NCBI RefSeq assembly: GCF_001625575.1
Contig: NZ_AUXV01000011.1
Location: 124,001 to 188,000, forward strand
DNA: 64,000 nucleotides
Direction: 5' to 3'
Origin: Pseudoalteromonas luteoviolacea S2607
GTDB taxonomy: Bacteria > Pseudomonadota > Gammaproteobacteria > Enterobacterales > Alteromonadaceae
The position numbers were made by a program, and so were the translations under genes. Positions 24,224-33,718 of this stretch are shown here, one piece after another; positions within the stretch are counted from its first letter, which is position 1; each line of letters begins with the position of its first letter. The notes under the pieces are model-generated. The model was not told where the DNA came from. It saw only the letters and a list, made by a program, of their open reading frames with translations, and ran no database searches.

Positions 24224-27200
24224 ATGGCCAAGTATTCATTTAAAGCGACAGCGGTAGCTATGGCTGTCTCAGGTGCTCTTACAGCAGCGTCAGTAAGTGC
24301 TGCATCACTAGAGACCAATACAACTCGTTTAGCTAACACAGCAGTAGCAAAAGTAGACCAAGCTGCTCTTAAAGAAAACCGTGCAGAAGCATTTCTAGTT
24401 GTACTTAAGCAAGAAACTGCTGCAGACCTAATGGTACGCGGTAACTACTCTTCAAGCGACGCGCGTGCAACATATGCTTCTATCGAAGCGGCACAACAAG
24501 ACGTAACTGAGCAACTAGTTGAACAAATTGCAGATGTTAAGGTTGTTGGTTCAACGAAAATCTTAGCGTCAACACTAATCGTTGAAGCATCTGAAGAAGC
24601 ACTAGCTCAAATCAAGAAAAACAAAAATGTAGAGCGTGTACTTCCACTTCGTGATTATGAATTGCACGTAGCTGATGCAAACGAGTACATCAAAGCAGCG
24701 CCAGTTAACTTGGCTGGTTATACTGGTAAAGGTCAAAAGGTAGCGGTACTTGATACTGGTATTGACTACACGCACAAAGTGTTTGGCGGTGCAGGTACTA
24801 AAGAAGCGTATGAAGAAGCGCAATCTGATCCAAGAGCGGTAACTTGGCCACAAGGTCAGGTAGTTGGTGGTTATGACCACATGCGTGATGATCCAGATCC
24901 AATTGAAAGCGATCCTAACTTCCCTGATCCAACTAGCCCAGATGACGGTGCTTCTTCGCACGGTACTTCTGTATCTCACTCTGTAACTGGTATTGCACCA
25001 GATGTTGAACTATATGTTTACTCTGTGTGTGGCGGTGGTTGTCCATTTGCAGCACAACTAGGTGCACTTGAAGATGCGATGGATCCAAATGGTGACGGCG
25101 ATATCAGCGACCGTGTTGACGTAATTAACATGTCACTTGGTGGCGAGTTTGGTTCTACTGAAACGTCTGCTATCGATGGTACTCAATACCTTATTCATAA
25201 ACTAGTTAAGCTTGGTACAAACGTTGTTATCTCAGCAGGTAACGATGGTAACCACCCATTCCGTATCGGTGGTCCAAGTACAACACCTAACGCATTATCT
25301 GTAGGTGCAATGGGTCACCCAACGCTTAACGATCTATTTGCTGTTGGTATGGTAGATGGTAACCGTGTTGAAGTGGGTACTGCGAGCTTTGGTCCACAAG
25401 ACCCGTTCTCATTCACTAACGAAGATACTGAACTTGTTTACCCTGAAACAAACCAAGAAGGTTGTGTGGACTTTGGCGATGACGTCGATTTCGTAGGAAA
25501 AGCGGTACTAATCGACCGTGGTTCATGTGCTTTCGTAACTAAAGCAATTAGTGCACAAGTGAAAGGTGCGAAGTATGTAATCATTGCTAATAACGTAGCT
25601 GGTGGTGCGCCAGGTCTTGGTGGTTCTAGTGACCTTGTAACTATTCCTACTATCTCGGTGAGCCAGGACACTGGTAATGCCATTAAAGATGTTCTTAAGA
25701 CAGGACAACAACCTACGTTTAACTTTGGTGTAGAGTCTCACTTAGCAATCGATACAGTTGCTGATTTCTCTTCACGTGGTCCTTCAATGGATGGCCTACT
25801 GAAGCCAGAAATCACAGCTCCTGGTGTTAACATTCAGGTTGCAGCAACTGGTACTCAAGATCAACTAGCAGGCGCTACAGGTACTTCATTCTCAGGTCCG
25901 ATTACAGCGGGTGCGGTAGCATTAGTACGTGAAGCACGCCCTGAGCTATCTGCTGAAGAAGTTAAAGCTGTTCTAATGAATACAGCAAACCTACATGTCA
26001 TCATGGAGCCTGCAACGCTAAATGCTAACGCAGAGCTAGCGCCTATCAGTTTAATTGGTGCGGGTCTTGTTGATGTTGAGAAAGCAGTAGCTTCAGAAGC
26101 GGTTGCATGGGTTGAGCAAGAAAGATTTGACACAAACCAAGGTGCATTGTCATTTGGTTTTGATGTACTTGAAGAAACGAAGTCTTACACTAAAACTGTA
26201 ACGTTGAAAAACTTCTCATCGGAAGCGAAGACTTACGCGCTATCTAAAGTTGCACGTTTCGCAAACGATGACGCTACTGGTGCACTTAGCTGGGACTACC
26301 CTGCTGAAGTATCTGTACCTGCAGGTCAAGCGGTTGAGTTTGATGTAACAATCACTATCGACCCAAGCAAGCTACCTGAGTGGGATCTTCCTAACCCACA
26401 ATCAGCGAATGATCTAGCAGCACGTGCGAGTGCACTAACTGTTTCTGAATTTGACGGTGCGCTAGTATTCAATGATGCATCAACGGACAGCGACCACGAT
26501 CTTCACTTAGTTTACCACGTGCTACCTAAGCCAGCTGAAACAGTAACGTTGAGCTACGACGATGCAGACCGTCTGATGGTAACTAACACTGGTTTCACTG
26601 AAATCAATGTAACGACTGACCAACTAGTTGCAACTAACGACGCAGACTCAGGTGACAAGCCATTTGCGATTCAAGGTGTTACTTTCAACGTATTTGCAAA
26701 TGATAACTGTAGCTCAGGCGCATTCTTCACTGGTTCAATTGTACTTGACGACGAGCTACTAATGCACCGTCAGGCTGGTTACCAAATGAACCTAGACATC
26801 AACAACGATGGTGTTTATGACTATGCTCTAGCAAACTACAACGATGTAGGTCGTAGCGCAGCAGTTATCGGTCGTGCACGTACAGTTAGTGGTCAGATTG
26901 TTGATGGCGCTCCTCAATGGGCATTCTTAACAGGTATGCTTCACGAAGGTGGTAGTAACACAATCACATTCACTGGTTGTTCTGACTTAATCGGTCTAGA
27001 TACTACTAACCTAGGTCAAGAGATGCGCATTGAAGCATCTGTAGGTTATGATAACTATCAACTAGGTATCTCTACAGTGACTGATACACTTGCAGGCACT
27101 ACTACATTTGCAACGTCTAACGCGCAGTTAGAAGACAAAGACGGCAACCCTGTTACTACTCTAGCACCAGGTGCGGTTGCATATGTTAACTCTGCATCTG

Positions 27201-28264
27201 CATTTGCTATCGCAAGTAACGATGGTGTTGTAGAACCAATCACAGCACAAGACCTAGCTGGCCCAACAGAGCCTGCAACAGTTGCTCCGAAAATTGTTGA
27301 AGCGACATTCGATGTTGCTGAAAACACTGCGACAGGTACAGTATTTGGTCAAATCGAGTTAGTTGAGCAAGACAACACAGTAGCTGTGTCTGAGTTCTTC
27401 GTACGTTCAAGCACACATGCTGGTATTTCAGTATCTAAGTCTGGTGAGCTAGTGGTTGCTGACAGTGCAAAACTAGATTACGAAGAAGCGTACATGGCAA
27501 CACTATCAGTTGTTGCAATCGACGTGAAAGGTAACATCTCAAGCGAAGCTGAGATTTCAGTTAACATCACGAACGAAATCGACACTGATGATGAGAAGCG
27601 TCCAGCAGTTGCTGAAGGTCAAGAGTTTGACGTGAAAGAAAACGTTGAGGCTGGTACAGAAGTTGGCATGCTTGAGTTCATGGACCAAGACAACAATGTT
27701 GCTTCATTCAAACTTGACGGCTCTAGCGCATTTGCAATCGATGCTGAAGGTAAAATCACAGTTGCTGGTGAAGTTGACTTTGACCTAGGTGCAAAACAAG
27801 AAGTAATGGTTACTGCGGTTGATGCGGATGGCCTTGAGTCAGAAGCTGTAACAGTTGTATTCAACGTTGAGGAAGATCAGCTTGAAGGCAAGCCAATGAT
27901 TGAAGAAGGTCAGAGCTTCAACATCGAAGAAAACAGCCCAGTAGGTACTGCAATCGGCACAATCGCATTCTCAGACTTCGATAACGACGTAACTGAGTTT
28001 GTAATCACTGGTACTACACTTGTGTCTGTCAATGCAGAAGGTCAGCTTGCTGTTGCAGGTAACCTAGACTTCGAATTTGACCGTCAGTTCAGCTTCGACA
28101 TCATGGCGAAAGACGCTAAAGGCAAGTACTCAGATAAAGTACGTGTTGAAATGCGCCTAATCGATGTTGCAGAAGATAACGGTGATGATGATTCAGGTTC
28201 ACTAGCTTGGTTGACGTTACTAGCTGCACCATTTGCTGCACTACGTCGTCGTAAGCAAAAGTAA
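24224..28264 (+). CDS. Exported S8 (subtilisin-like) protease with PA domain, cadherin-like repeats and C-terminal sorting tail
   Basis: This 1346-residue secreted protease has a signal peptide (1-~27), an I9-type inhibitory propeptide (~55-148), and a peptidase S8 domain with catalytic D177, H246 and S555 (LDTGID, SSHGTSV, GTSFSGP). A PA domain is inserted at ~405-495. A beta-rich region follows, then three tandem cadherin-like repeats (~1022-1120, ~1126-1220, ~1223-1315), each beginning with an F-D/N-V/I-x-E-N motif. The tail D-rich-SGSLAWLTLL..RRRKQK (~1318-1346) is a GlyGly-CTERM-like signal, expected to be processed by rhombosortase during type II secretion. Codons are strongly biased (GTA, CTA, ACT, GGT), unlike its neighbours, which suggests high expression. 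Confidence 0.95.
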   Translation: MAKYSFKATAVAMAVSGALTAASVSAASLETNTTRLANTAVAKVDQAALKENRAEAFLVVLKQETAADLMVRGNYSSSDARATYASIEAAQQDVTEQLVEQIADVKVVGSTKILASTLIVEASEEALAQIKKNKNVERVLPLRDYELHVADANEYIKAAPVNLAGYTGKGQKVAVLDTGIDYTHKVFGGAGTKEAYEEAQSDPRAVTWPQGQVVGGYDHMRDDPDPIESDPNFPDPTSPDDGASSHGTSVSHSVTGIAPDVELYVYSVCGGGCPFAAQLGALEDAMDPNGDGDISDRVDVINMSLGGEFGSTETSAIDGTQYLIHKLVKLGTNVVISAGNDGNHPFRIGGPSTTPNALSVGAMGHPTLNDLFAVGMVDGNRVEVGTASFGPQDPFSFTNEDTELVYPETNQEGCVDFGDDVDFVGKAVLIDRGSCAFVTKAISAQVKGAKYVIIANNVAGGAPGLGGSSDLVTIPTISVSQDTGNAIKDVLKTGQQPTFNFGVESHLAIDTVADFSSRGPSMDGLLKPEITAPGVNIQVAATGTQDQLAGATGTSFSGPITAGAVALVREARPELSAEEVKAVLMNTANLHVIMEPATLNANAELAPISLIGAGLVDVEKAVASEAVAWVEQERFDTNQGALSFGFDVLEETKSYTKTVTLKNFSSEAKTYALSKVARFANDDATGALSWDYPAEVSVPAGQAVEFDVTITIDPSKLPEWDLPNPQSANDLAARASALTVSEFDGALVFNDASTDSDHDLHLVYHVLPKPAETVTLSYDDADRLMVTNTGFTEINVTTDQLVATNDADSGDKPFAIQGVTFNVFANDNCSSGAFFTGSIVLDDELLMHRQAGYQMNLDINNDGVYDYALANYNDVGRSAAVIGRARTVSGQIVDGAPQWAFLTGMLHEGGSNTITFTGCSDLIGLDTTNLGQEMRIEASVGYDNYQLGISTVTDTLAGTTTFATSNAQLEDKDGNPVTTLAPGAVAYVNSASAFAIASNDGVVEPITAQDLAGPTEPATVAPKIVEATFDVAENTATGTVFGQIELVEQDNTVAVSEFFVRSSTHAGISVSKSGELVVADSAKLDYEEAYMATLSVVAIDVKGNISSEAEISVNITNEIDTDDEKRPAVAEGQEFDVKENVEAGTEVGMLEFMDQDNNVASFKLDGSSAFAIDAEGKITVAGEVDFDLGAKQEVMVTAVDADGLESEAVTVVFNVEEDQLEGKPMIEEGQSFNIEENSPVGTAIGTIAFSDFDNDVTEFVITGTTLVSVNAEGQLAVAGNLDFEFDRQFSFDIMAKDAKGKYSDKVRVEMRLIDVAEDNGDDDSGSLAWLTLLAAPFAALRRRKQK

Positions 28265-28292
28265 TCTGCTAATCATTAGCAATAACGAATAG

Positions 28293-28322
28293 AAAACACC
28301 GGCAATTGCCGGTGTTTTTTTA
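28293..28322 (+). terminator. Terminator of the S8 protease gene
   Basis: ACACCGGC-AATT-GCCGGTGT is a perfect hairpin (arms extend to 28293 and 28318 through A/T pairs) with a T-run after it. It starts about 30 bp past the stop codon. Confidence 0.95.
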
Positions 28323-28579
28323 CGTCTAAAAGCTAGGGGAGTGGGCTTTAATTCAGTCTTTTTATTGGTCCAAGTGGCACTTGTAGTGCGGGTATAGTAG
28401 TACAGCGGTTCACTTTAATTGTTAAGGCTCTCGCCACATGTTCGGCTAATGGGCACGTAAAAAAATGAATATTGAACAGCAAAGAACAGTTTAAAGGGGC
28501 GTGATATGCCCGAACTGTATTATTGATAACTTAAGCTGGGAATATGCTAGCACGGTTACGAGAGTACAGCTTAGTAAAC
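28323..28579. other. Intergenic spacer between S8 protease and DUF2721 genes
   Basis: Together with the terminator, this makes a 315-bp gap. I see no supported gene, tRNA or repeat in it. Both flanking genes point into it, so no promoter is required here. Confidence 0.5.
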
Positions 28580-29047
28580 TCAACCAATATCTTTAAATAT
28601 CATTCCACGCCTCATGCTCCTTGTGGCCAGCATGACTTCGGCCAGTAATGAAATAAAGGCACCGATCAGTAAAAGCATTGCGGCAATAAAGCAACTTGAA
28701 ACTGTGATACCCAACGGCCAGGTATACAGGTGAGAGATAAATAACAGCACTACGACTGCACAAACCATAAGAGCACTTAACACGCTCATGCTAAAGGCAA
28801 TGTGGATGCAACGAGAGCGTTTCAAAAGAGCGCGCATTTCCTGAGTAAGGGTAAAGTGTAATGCTTCATCTGGGTTAGCATTGAGCTTTCTATCGAGTAG
28901 TCTTGCTCGGTCAGTGATCCGAGCCAATCGATTAGACAGCACGCCCAAAAAGGCAGCGATACCGGTCAGTAAAAAAACTGGGGCAACGGCTGTTTGAATG
29001 ACTTTCGCCATTGTTAGTATATTGATGACATCTGAAGTTAGTTCCAC
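28580..29047 (-). CDS. DUF2721 family membrane protein
   Basis: This 155-residue protein has an N-terminal helix (VAPVFLLTGIAAFLGVLSNRLARITDRARLLD, the family hallmark) and two further hydrophobic helices (~80-105 and ~110-140). The conserved NRLARI-D-R-LD motif lies on the cytosolic side. The function of the family is unknown. Its start overlaps the stop of the thioredoxin-like lipoprotein gene by 10 bp, so the two are an operon. Confidence 0.85.
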   Translation of the reverse strand: MELTSDVINILTMAKVIQTAVAPVFLLTGIAAFLGVLSNRLARITDRARLLDRKLNANPDEALHFTLTQEMRALLKRSRCIHIAFSMSVLSALMVCAVVVLLFISHLYTWPLGITVSSCFIAAMLLLIGAFISLLAEVMLATRSMRRGMIFKDIG

Positions 29048-29547
29048 GTGACTTGCTCGATTATATTTTCGCTTTCTCCAATTAAAGTTTTGACCACACG
29101 GTTATTTTCATCAAGTAGGATCAGCCGAGGGATGCCTTTATTGGCGTACTGGCGATAAATTTTTCGGTCCTCATCAGCGATTAATGGCACCGTGACACGA
29201 TAGTTTTTGGCAAACTCAGTGAGTGAATTGCTGTTTTCTTCTCTACCTATTGCCAATATGGTGAGGGTATCGTCATTTACAAGTGGTGAGGCATTAAGTT
29301 CACTGAATGTGCGTTTGGAGTCTGAGCACCATGTAGCAAAGAGAATGATGAGCTTATTACCTGTTTGTTGTGTTAAGTCAATCGTTCGACCAGTGGTATC
29401 GTGAAAGTGAGTGTGTTTAAAAGTCTCTCCGACACCGATGTAGGTTTCATAAGTGGGATTAGGGGTATTTGATTCTGTCGTGCCACAAGCTGCGATAGAG
29501 AGACAAATTGCGCTGATGAGCGCTGTATTTATACGTCTTTTTATCAT
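29038..29547 (-). CDS. Thioredoxin-fold (TlpA-like) lipoprotein with single active-site Cys
   Basis: This 169-residue protein has a lipobox (SIAA-C21) and a thioredoxin-like domain (~35-165). The active-site position reads WCSDS (C74) instead of WCxxC, so the resolving Cys is missing, while the cis-Pro loop GIPRLILLD (P140) is kept. A classical dithiol reductant is therefore ruled out. A peroxiredoxin-like or chaperone/binding role is more likely, at the periplasmic face of a membrane. It is the first gene of an operon with DUF2721. Confidence 0.8.
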   Translation of the reverse strand: MIKRRINTALISAICLSIAACGTTESNTPNPTYETYIGVGETFKHTHFHDTTGRTIDLTQQTGNKLIILFATWCSDSKRTFSELNASPLVNDDTLTILAIGREENSNSLTEFAKNYRVTVPLIADEDRKIYRQYANKGIPRLILLDENNRVVKTLIGESENIIEQVTWN

Positions 29548-29647
29548 TGTTATTGTCCTTATGTTAGGCTGTGCCTATTTACGCGTATTTTTTAGAACAA
29601 GGCAAGTTTTGTCATGTGCTTTGTCACGAGTAGGCTTTTCTTAACGT

Positions 29648-30073
29648 ATGGTTTATCTGAGTATTTTCTTTAGTGCATTTGTCTCGGCAACGCTTTTACC
29701 TGCATCGTCAGAACTTTTGTTATCGGGTATGGTTGCAAAACAAATGGGGTCGATATTGATGTTGTGGGGTTGTGCAACAGTGGGCAACGTGTTGGGTAGT
29801 TGTGTTAATTATTATTTAGGTACGCGTGTTGAGGCCCTGAGTCATTATCGTTGGTTTCCTGTTTCAGAGCGGAGTTTGGCAAAGGCGCAAGTGCATTACC
29901 AAAAATATGGACCATGGAGCTTATTGTTTGCATGGTTGCCAATCATCGGGGATCCGCTGACATTGGTCGCAGGTATATTTAAAGTACGAATAGGCCTGTT
30001 TTTGCTGTTGGTGACGCTGGGTAAAGGGCTGCGATATGCGCTAGTTATCGCATTGGCGATGGGCGTGTTTTAA
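29648..30073 (+). CDS. yqaA: YqaA-type SNARE-associated (DedA-superfamily) membrane protein
   Basis: This 141-residue inner-membrane protein has the YqaA/DedA pattern: FFSAFVSATLLPASSELLL at the N-terminus (re-entrant loop), a GCATVGNVLGSCVNYYLG motif, and a second re-entrant segment FAWLPIIGDPLTLVAGIF. DedA-superfamily proteins act in lipid (C55-P or phospholipid) flipping or membrane homeostasis. The length is typical of YqaA. It is transcribed away from the lipoprotein gene. Confidence 0.85.
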   Translation: MVYLSIFFSAFVSATLLPASSELLLSGMVAKQMGSILMLWGCATVGNVLGSCVNYYLGTRVEALSHYRWFPVSERSLAKAQVHYQKYGPWSLLFAWLPIIGDPLTLVAGIFKVRIGLFLLLVTLGKGLRYALVIALAMGVF

Positions 30074-30076
30074 AGC

Positions 30077-30102
30077 ACGGCGTCGTTGATAGCTGACGCC
30101 GT
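30077..30102. terminator. Hairpin between convergent yqaA and folX
   Basis: ACGGCGTC (30077-30084) and GACGCCGT (30095-30102) form a perfect 8-bp GC-rich stem just after yqaA and before the folX stop. No T-tract follows on either strand, so termination efficiency is uncertain. Confidence 0.45.
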
Positions 30103-30112
30103 ATCATGGGTT

Positions 30113-30487
30113 CTACTGGTTCAGCGCTTTGGTCCACTCTAATGTGAGTGAGACTGAGTCGGCAAACCGCAGTGCATGAGGTTTATCTACACGCACCCGT
30201 GCAAAACTGACGTCAGGGTGTTGATGGCATTGCTCTAAAATATCAGCGACTAATTTTTCCAGTAGCAAAAAGTGCCCATCTTCAACCAATTTAATGACTG
30301 CTTTGGTGATGGTTTTGTAGTTGAGCGCATGCTCAACTTCATCTTGTTGCAAGCACTCCGTATCAGCAGGGTAGTGGATCTCAATGTTGATCACCACATC
30401 TTGTTTTTTCTCACGTTCCTCGTCGTTAAAACCAATATACGTTCTTAATCGGAGGTTAGTGATATTTATAATCGCGTTATGCATCAT
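30113..30487 (-). CDS. folX: Dihydroneopterin triphosphate 2'-epimerase FolX
   Basis: This 124-residue protein of the dihydroneopterin aldolase/epimerase fold contains NLRLRTYIGFNDEEREKKQDVVINIEI, NYKTITKAV and FLLLEKLVADILEQ. The FolX/FolB choice rests on Ile-Gly-Phe-Asn in place of the GVLPEERE-type FolB motif and on the operon with folM and folE. It converts dihydroneopterin triphosphate to dihydromonapterin triphosphate. The start at 30487 follows AAGGA. It is the third gene of the folM-folE-folX operon. Confidence 0.85.
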   Translation of the reverse strand: MMHNAIINITNLRLRTYIGFNDEEREKKQDVVINIEIHYPADTECLQQDEVEHALNYKTITKAVIKLVEDGHFLLLEKLVADILEQCHQHPDVSFARVRVDKPHALRFADSVSLTLEWTKALNQ

Positions 30488-30503
30488 GGCATATCCTTGC
30501 AAT

Positions 30504-31061
30504 TTAGCCGTTTTTCACAAGCTGTAAGAACTCGTTTCTCGTTTTTGCGTCTTCTCTGAAGTTGCCTAGCATAACAGAGGTGCGCATCTGTGAGTTTTGC
30601 TTCTCTACGCCTCGCATCATCATACACATATGTTTTGCCTCGACGATGACCCCAACGCCTCTTGCGCCAGTAACTTCCTCGACTGCTTTTGCTATTTGAT
30701 GTGTTAACTGCTCTTGAATTTGGAAGCGACGTGCGTACATATCTACAATGCGAGCAAATTTAGATAAGCCTAACACTTTACCATTTGGAATATAAGCAAT
30801 ATGACAACGACCAACGAAAGGCAGCAAATGGTGCTCGCACATTGAATACAACTCAATATCTTGAATTAATACCATATCATCTGCATCTGATGTAAATACC
30901 GCATTGTTGGTAATTTCTGACAGAGTTTGCCTGTATCCTTGAGTAAGGTATTCCATTGCTTTTGCAGCACGCTTTGGCGTATCCAGTAGGCCTTCTCTTT
31001 CACTATCTTCACCAACCGCGTTGATGATCTGTTTATAACTGTTTTTTAATTCATCATGCAT
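30504..31061 (-). CDS. folE: GTP cyclohydrolase I FolE
   Basis: This 185-residue type I GTP cyclohydrolase converts GTP to dihydroneopterin triphosphate, the first pterin step. It has the zinc-binding segment [12 protein letters not shown], the [16 protein letters not shown] motif, and the [18 protein letters not shown] catalytic region with the second zinc Cys. The second gene of the operon, it lies 16 bp before folX. Its position beside folM and folX suggests this copy feeds tetrahydromonapterin rather than general folate, which may use another enzyme elsewhere. Confidence 0.95.
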   Translation of the reverse strand: MHDELKNSYKQIINAVGEDSEREGLLDTPKRAAKAMEYLTQGYRQTLSEITNNAVFTSDADDMVLIQDIELYSMCEHHLLPFVGRCHIAYIPNGKVLGLSKFARIVDMYARRFQIQEQLTHQIAKAVEEVTGARGVGVIVEAKHMCMMMRGVEKQNSQMRTSVMLGNFREDAKTRNEFLQLVKNG

Positions 31062-31127
31062 AATATGACTCGCAATTCTTTGTAAGAGCTTGTCAACAGC
31101 GGCGTGAGGCGCTGTGACGCTCAGTAT

Positions 31128-31835
31128 TTACTTTAAGTGTCTGCCGCCGTCGACGGCAAGTGTTCTACCTGTTATATAGCTGCTGTTTAACAAAAGCTCT
31201 ATAGCTGAAATCACTTCCTGGCACCCAGGTTCTATTCCCATTAAAGACTTCTTGAGGGTTTTCTCTCTGTACGCAGCATCGTCATGGTCATTAAAGATGA
31301 TTAATGATGGTGCGATGGAGTTCACCTTGATGTGAGGTGCATACTTAGCAGCAAAGGAGCGACTTAGATTATCCAAGGCTGCTTTACTCGCCGCATATGC
31401 AATGTGTTTTGGGCTGCCTTTTTCTGCAACGTAGTCTGTGATATGGACAATGTCTGCTCCGTCTTCTGAAGCTTGTAGCAAGGAAGCAAGTGCCATATTG
31501 AGCAGATAAGGCGTTTTAGCATGGATCCGCATCATGTTGTCGAACAGCGCATTGTGATCAGGGTTTAGTTTTTCACAATCCCAACTGGAGGCGTTATGGA
31601 CCACGGCTCTCAGTTGTGCTGTGTGTCCCTTGATTTGAGCGACGAGAGATTCAATTGCTTGGGGGTGATCAAAGTCCACTTGGATGCACTTTACACCTTG
31701 CTCTTCTAAGGTTGCGACCTCGTCGTGCTTAGTTCGATAAGTTATGATGACCGGCACATCCTGGTCGATAAAATATTTTGTAAGAGCTAGGCCGATGCGC
31801 TGTGCACCACCAGTTATCAAAATAGGGGCTTTCAT
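31128..31835 (-). CDS. folM: Dihydromonapterin reductase FolM
   Basis: This 235-residue SDR contains ITGGAQRIGLAL (cofactor loop of the pteridine-reductase group), NASSWD (in place of NNAG), YAASKAALDNLS and VNSIAPSLI. The NASSW motif and the pterin operon context mark it as FolM, which reduces dihydromonapterin to tetrahydromonapterin with NADPH. The start at 31835 follows AAGGAAAC; an upstream ATG at 31859 adds eight unconserved residues. It is the first gene of the operon. Confidence 0.9.
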   Translation of the reverse strand: MKAPILITGGAQRIGLALTKYFIDQDVPVIITYRTKHDEVATLEEQGVKCIQVDFDHPQAIESLVAQIKGHTAQLRAVVHNASSWDCEKLNPDHNALFDNMMRIHAKTPYLLNMALASLLQASEDGADIVHITDYVAEKGSPKHIAYAASKAALDNLSRSFAAKYAPHIKVNSIAPSLIIFNDHDDAAYREKTLKKSLMGIEPGCQEVISAIELLLNSSYITGRTLAVDGGRHLK

Positions 31836-32071
31836 GGAGTTTCCTTTGTTCAATAGCACTGTTCGTGGCCTTAAATCCGCTGACGATAAAGTGAAGCTCT
31901 AGTCTCTCGTTTTGAATTGGCTTGTAATACGAGTAGAAAAGGCTTAATGATCACTAAATTAGCATGACTTTTCTGTGGCTGTATATAACTCGTGTTATTA
32001 AACTGTTAATAGTGAAGGTAAGGCTGGGTGCCTTTGAACAATGCATCCATAATTCAAAGGCAGTGAATCGG

Positions 32072-32908
32072 TCATTCTTGGTCGTAAATGGTCGGAATGG
32101 GTTGACGCTTATGCTGTGTGCGCTGGTATATCGCAATTAGTTTTTGCTCAACTTCCTCTGTTACGGGTTTACCTTCTAAGAAATCGTCAATGTTGTCGTA
32201 GCTTAAACCCAGTGCCTCTTCATCAGTCAATCCTGGTCTATCACATTCTAGGTCGGCTGTTGGCACTTTGTTAACCAACTGATCTGGCGCGCCTAAATAA
32301 GCAGCTACCGCTCTTACTTGACGTTTAGATAAGCCAAACAAAGGTGCTAGATCGCATGCACCATCCCCAAATTTTGTATAGAAACCTGTGATATTTTCAG
32401 CGCTGTGATCAGTGCCAACCACCAGACCTTGATTTAGCCCTGCAATTTCATATTGTGCAACCATGCGTTGGCGGGCTTTGACATTGCCTTTGATAAAGTC
32501 AACTTGGGCTTGTTGTGGTAAGTGGAGATTGGCATCTTTCATTGCGAGCAATGCTTGCTCATGTAAAGCATCTGCAGCAGGCTTGATATTGACGGTGAGC
32601 CTTTGACTAGGCTGAATAAAGTTCACCGCTAGCTGAGCCTCATCTTCATCTGCTTGAACTCCGTACGGCAAGCGCATCGCAATGAATTGATACTCTTTGT
32701 CGCTTTGCTCTTGGTTTAATTCATTCACAGCAAGTTGGCAAAGACGTCCGCATGTCGATGAGTCAACTCCGCCACTAATGCCAAGTACCAAACTGGTACA
32801 ATGGGATAACAGTAAGCGCTGTTTAATAAACTGTACTCGTCGCGTCACTTGCTCGGCAACATCAATTGTAGGTTGAACTTTCATCTCGGCAATAATTGCT
32901 TCACGCAT
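32072..32908 (-). CDS. nadE: Ammonia-dependent NAD(+) synthetase NadE
   Basis: This 278-residue enzyme amidates nicotinate adenine dinucleotide with ammonia and ATP as the last step of NAD synthesis. The PP-loop SGGVDSS is intact (~residues 45-51), followed by [28 protein letters not shown] and the KVPTADLE region, all typical of the short bacterial type without a glutaminase domain. E. coli NadE is 275 residues. It stands alone, 163 bp after yceH's neighbour gap, with its own start region. Confidence 0.95.
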   Translation of the reverse strand: MREAIIAEMKVQPTIDVAEQVTRRVQFIKQRLLLSHCTSLVLGISGGVDSSTCGRLCQLAVNELNQEQSDKEYQFIAMRLPYGVQADEDEAQLAVNFIQPSQRLTVNIKPAADALHEQALLAMKDANLHLPQQAQVDFIKGNVKARQRMVAQYEIAGLNQGLVVGTDHSAENITGFYTKFGDGACDLAPLFGLSKRQVRAVAAYLGAPDQLVNKVPTADLECDRPGLTDEEALGLSYDNIDDFLEGKPVTEEVEQKLIAIYQRTQHKRQPIPTIYDQE

Positions 32909-32997
32909 TGGAAATCCTCTGGCCTAATTCTATTTTATGTATTGCAGTTTAAATGATCCTAAAGTCTCGGAGCAATGGCGTTTTAGTGATATGTTGC

Positions 32998-33612
32998 TCA
33001 AAGCCCAAGATGTTGCTTAATTATATTTAATTCAGCTTTTAGTTGGTTTATTTCGTCCAACAAAGCTGTCAATTCTTTCGGTTCATCTAGTGGCTCTTCT
33101 GTGTTGCTCTGTACTTCGGTGTCGCCAAACAGATGTTGGTAGCGGCTCTCGCGTTTTCCGGGCTCTCTGGGCAGTTTTACAACCAACTCTTGTGCTTGTA
33201 ATTCAGAAAGTGCTTGTTCTACCTGCGCAACGTTACTGAACTCAGCAAGGCGACCGCTTCGAGTTCTTAATTCCCCTGGCGTTTGAGGGCCACGTAAGAG
33301 CATTAAACAGACAATGGCACGCTGTTGCTCGTTTAGTTGTAAGCTGCTGAATTCAGTATTACAGAAGCGGTGTGTATACTTGGATACTCGGCCTGAGAGC
33401 GCTTCGTCACACATTACCAGCCGACGATTTTTTAGTTGCTCAAGACCGTCGAGCACTTCGGCTTCGCTTAAAGATAAAACCGGATCGCGATTAGACTTTT
33501 GATTGCAGGCGTTGGTCAATGCATTCACCGATAAAGGGTATTGATCTGGGGTGGTTGTTTCTTTCTCTAGTAGGCACCCAATGAGCCTTTGTTCAATATT
33601 GCTGAGTTTCAT
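32998..33612 (-). CDS. yceH: YceH family protein (DUF480)
   Basis: This 204-residue protein has the family start IEQRLIGCLLEKE-TTPDQYPLSVNAL, two winged-helix repeats (residues ~1-80 and ~85-160) and a C-terminal coiled region (LLDEINQLKAELNIIKQHL). DUF480 proteins are small winged-helix proteins of unknown role, probably nucleic-acid or protein binders. The length is typical. It is a single-gene unit upstream of nadE on the same strand. Confidence 0.9.
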   Translation of the reverse strand: MKLSNIEQRLIGCLLEKETTTPDQYPLSVNALTNACNQKSNRDPVLSLSEAEVLDGLEQLKNRRLVMCDEALSGRVSKYTHRFCNTEFSSLQLNEQQRAIVCLMLLRGPQTPGELRTRSGRLAEFSNVAQVEQALSELQAQELVVKLPREPGKRESRYQHLFGDTEVQSNTEEPLDEPKELTALLDEINQLKAELNIIKQHLGL

Positions 33613-33718
33613 AGATTTCCTTTTTTAATACTTTGTACAACTTGAAACACATGTTTGCTGCGCAATGACCAAGCAAAAAATACTTATAAAAGCGCGAGAT
33701 GCGTCCCCAAAACTAAAC

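Noticed and set aside
27291..28170. DNA-level tandem repeat at the end of the S8 protease gene
   Set aside because: The three protein repeats are only moderately similar and the nucleotide sequences have diverged, so this is a domain repeat, not a DNA tandem repeat.
29453..29644. Plus-strand 63-codon frame with a hydrophobic helix before yqaA
   Set aside because: Half of it is antisense to the thioredoxin-like lipoprotein's signal peptide, which explains the hydrophobic stretch. No start signal was found.
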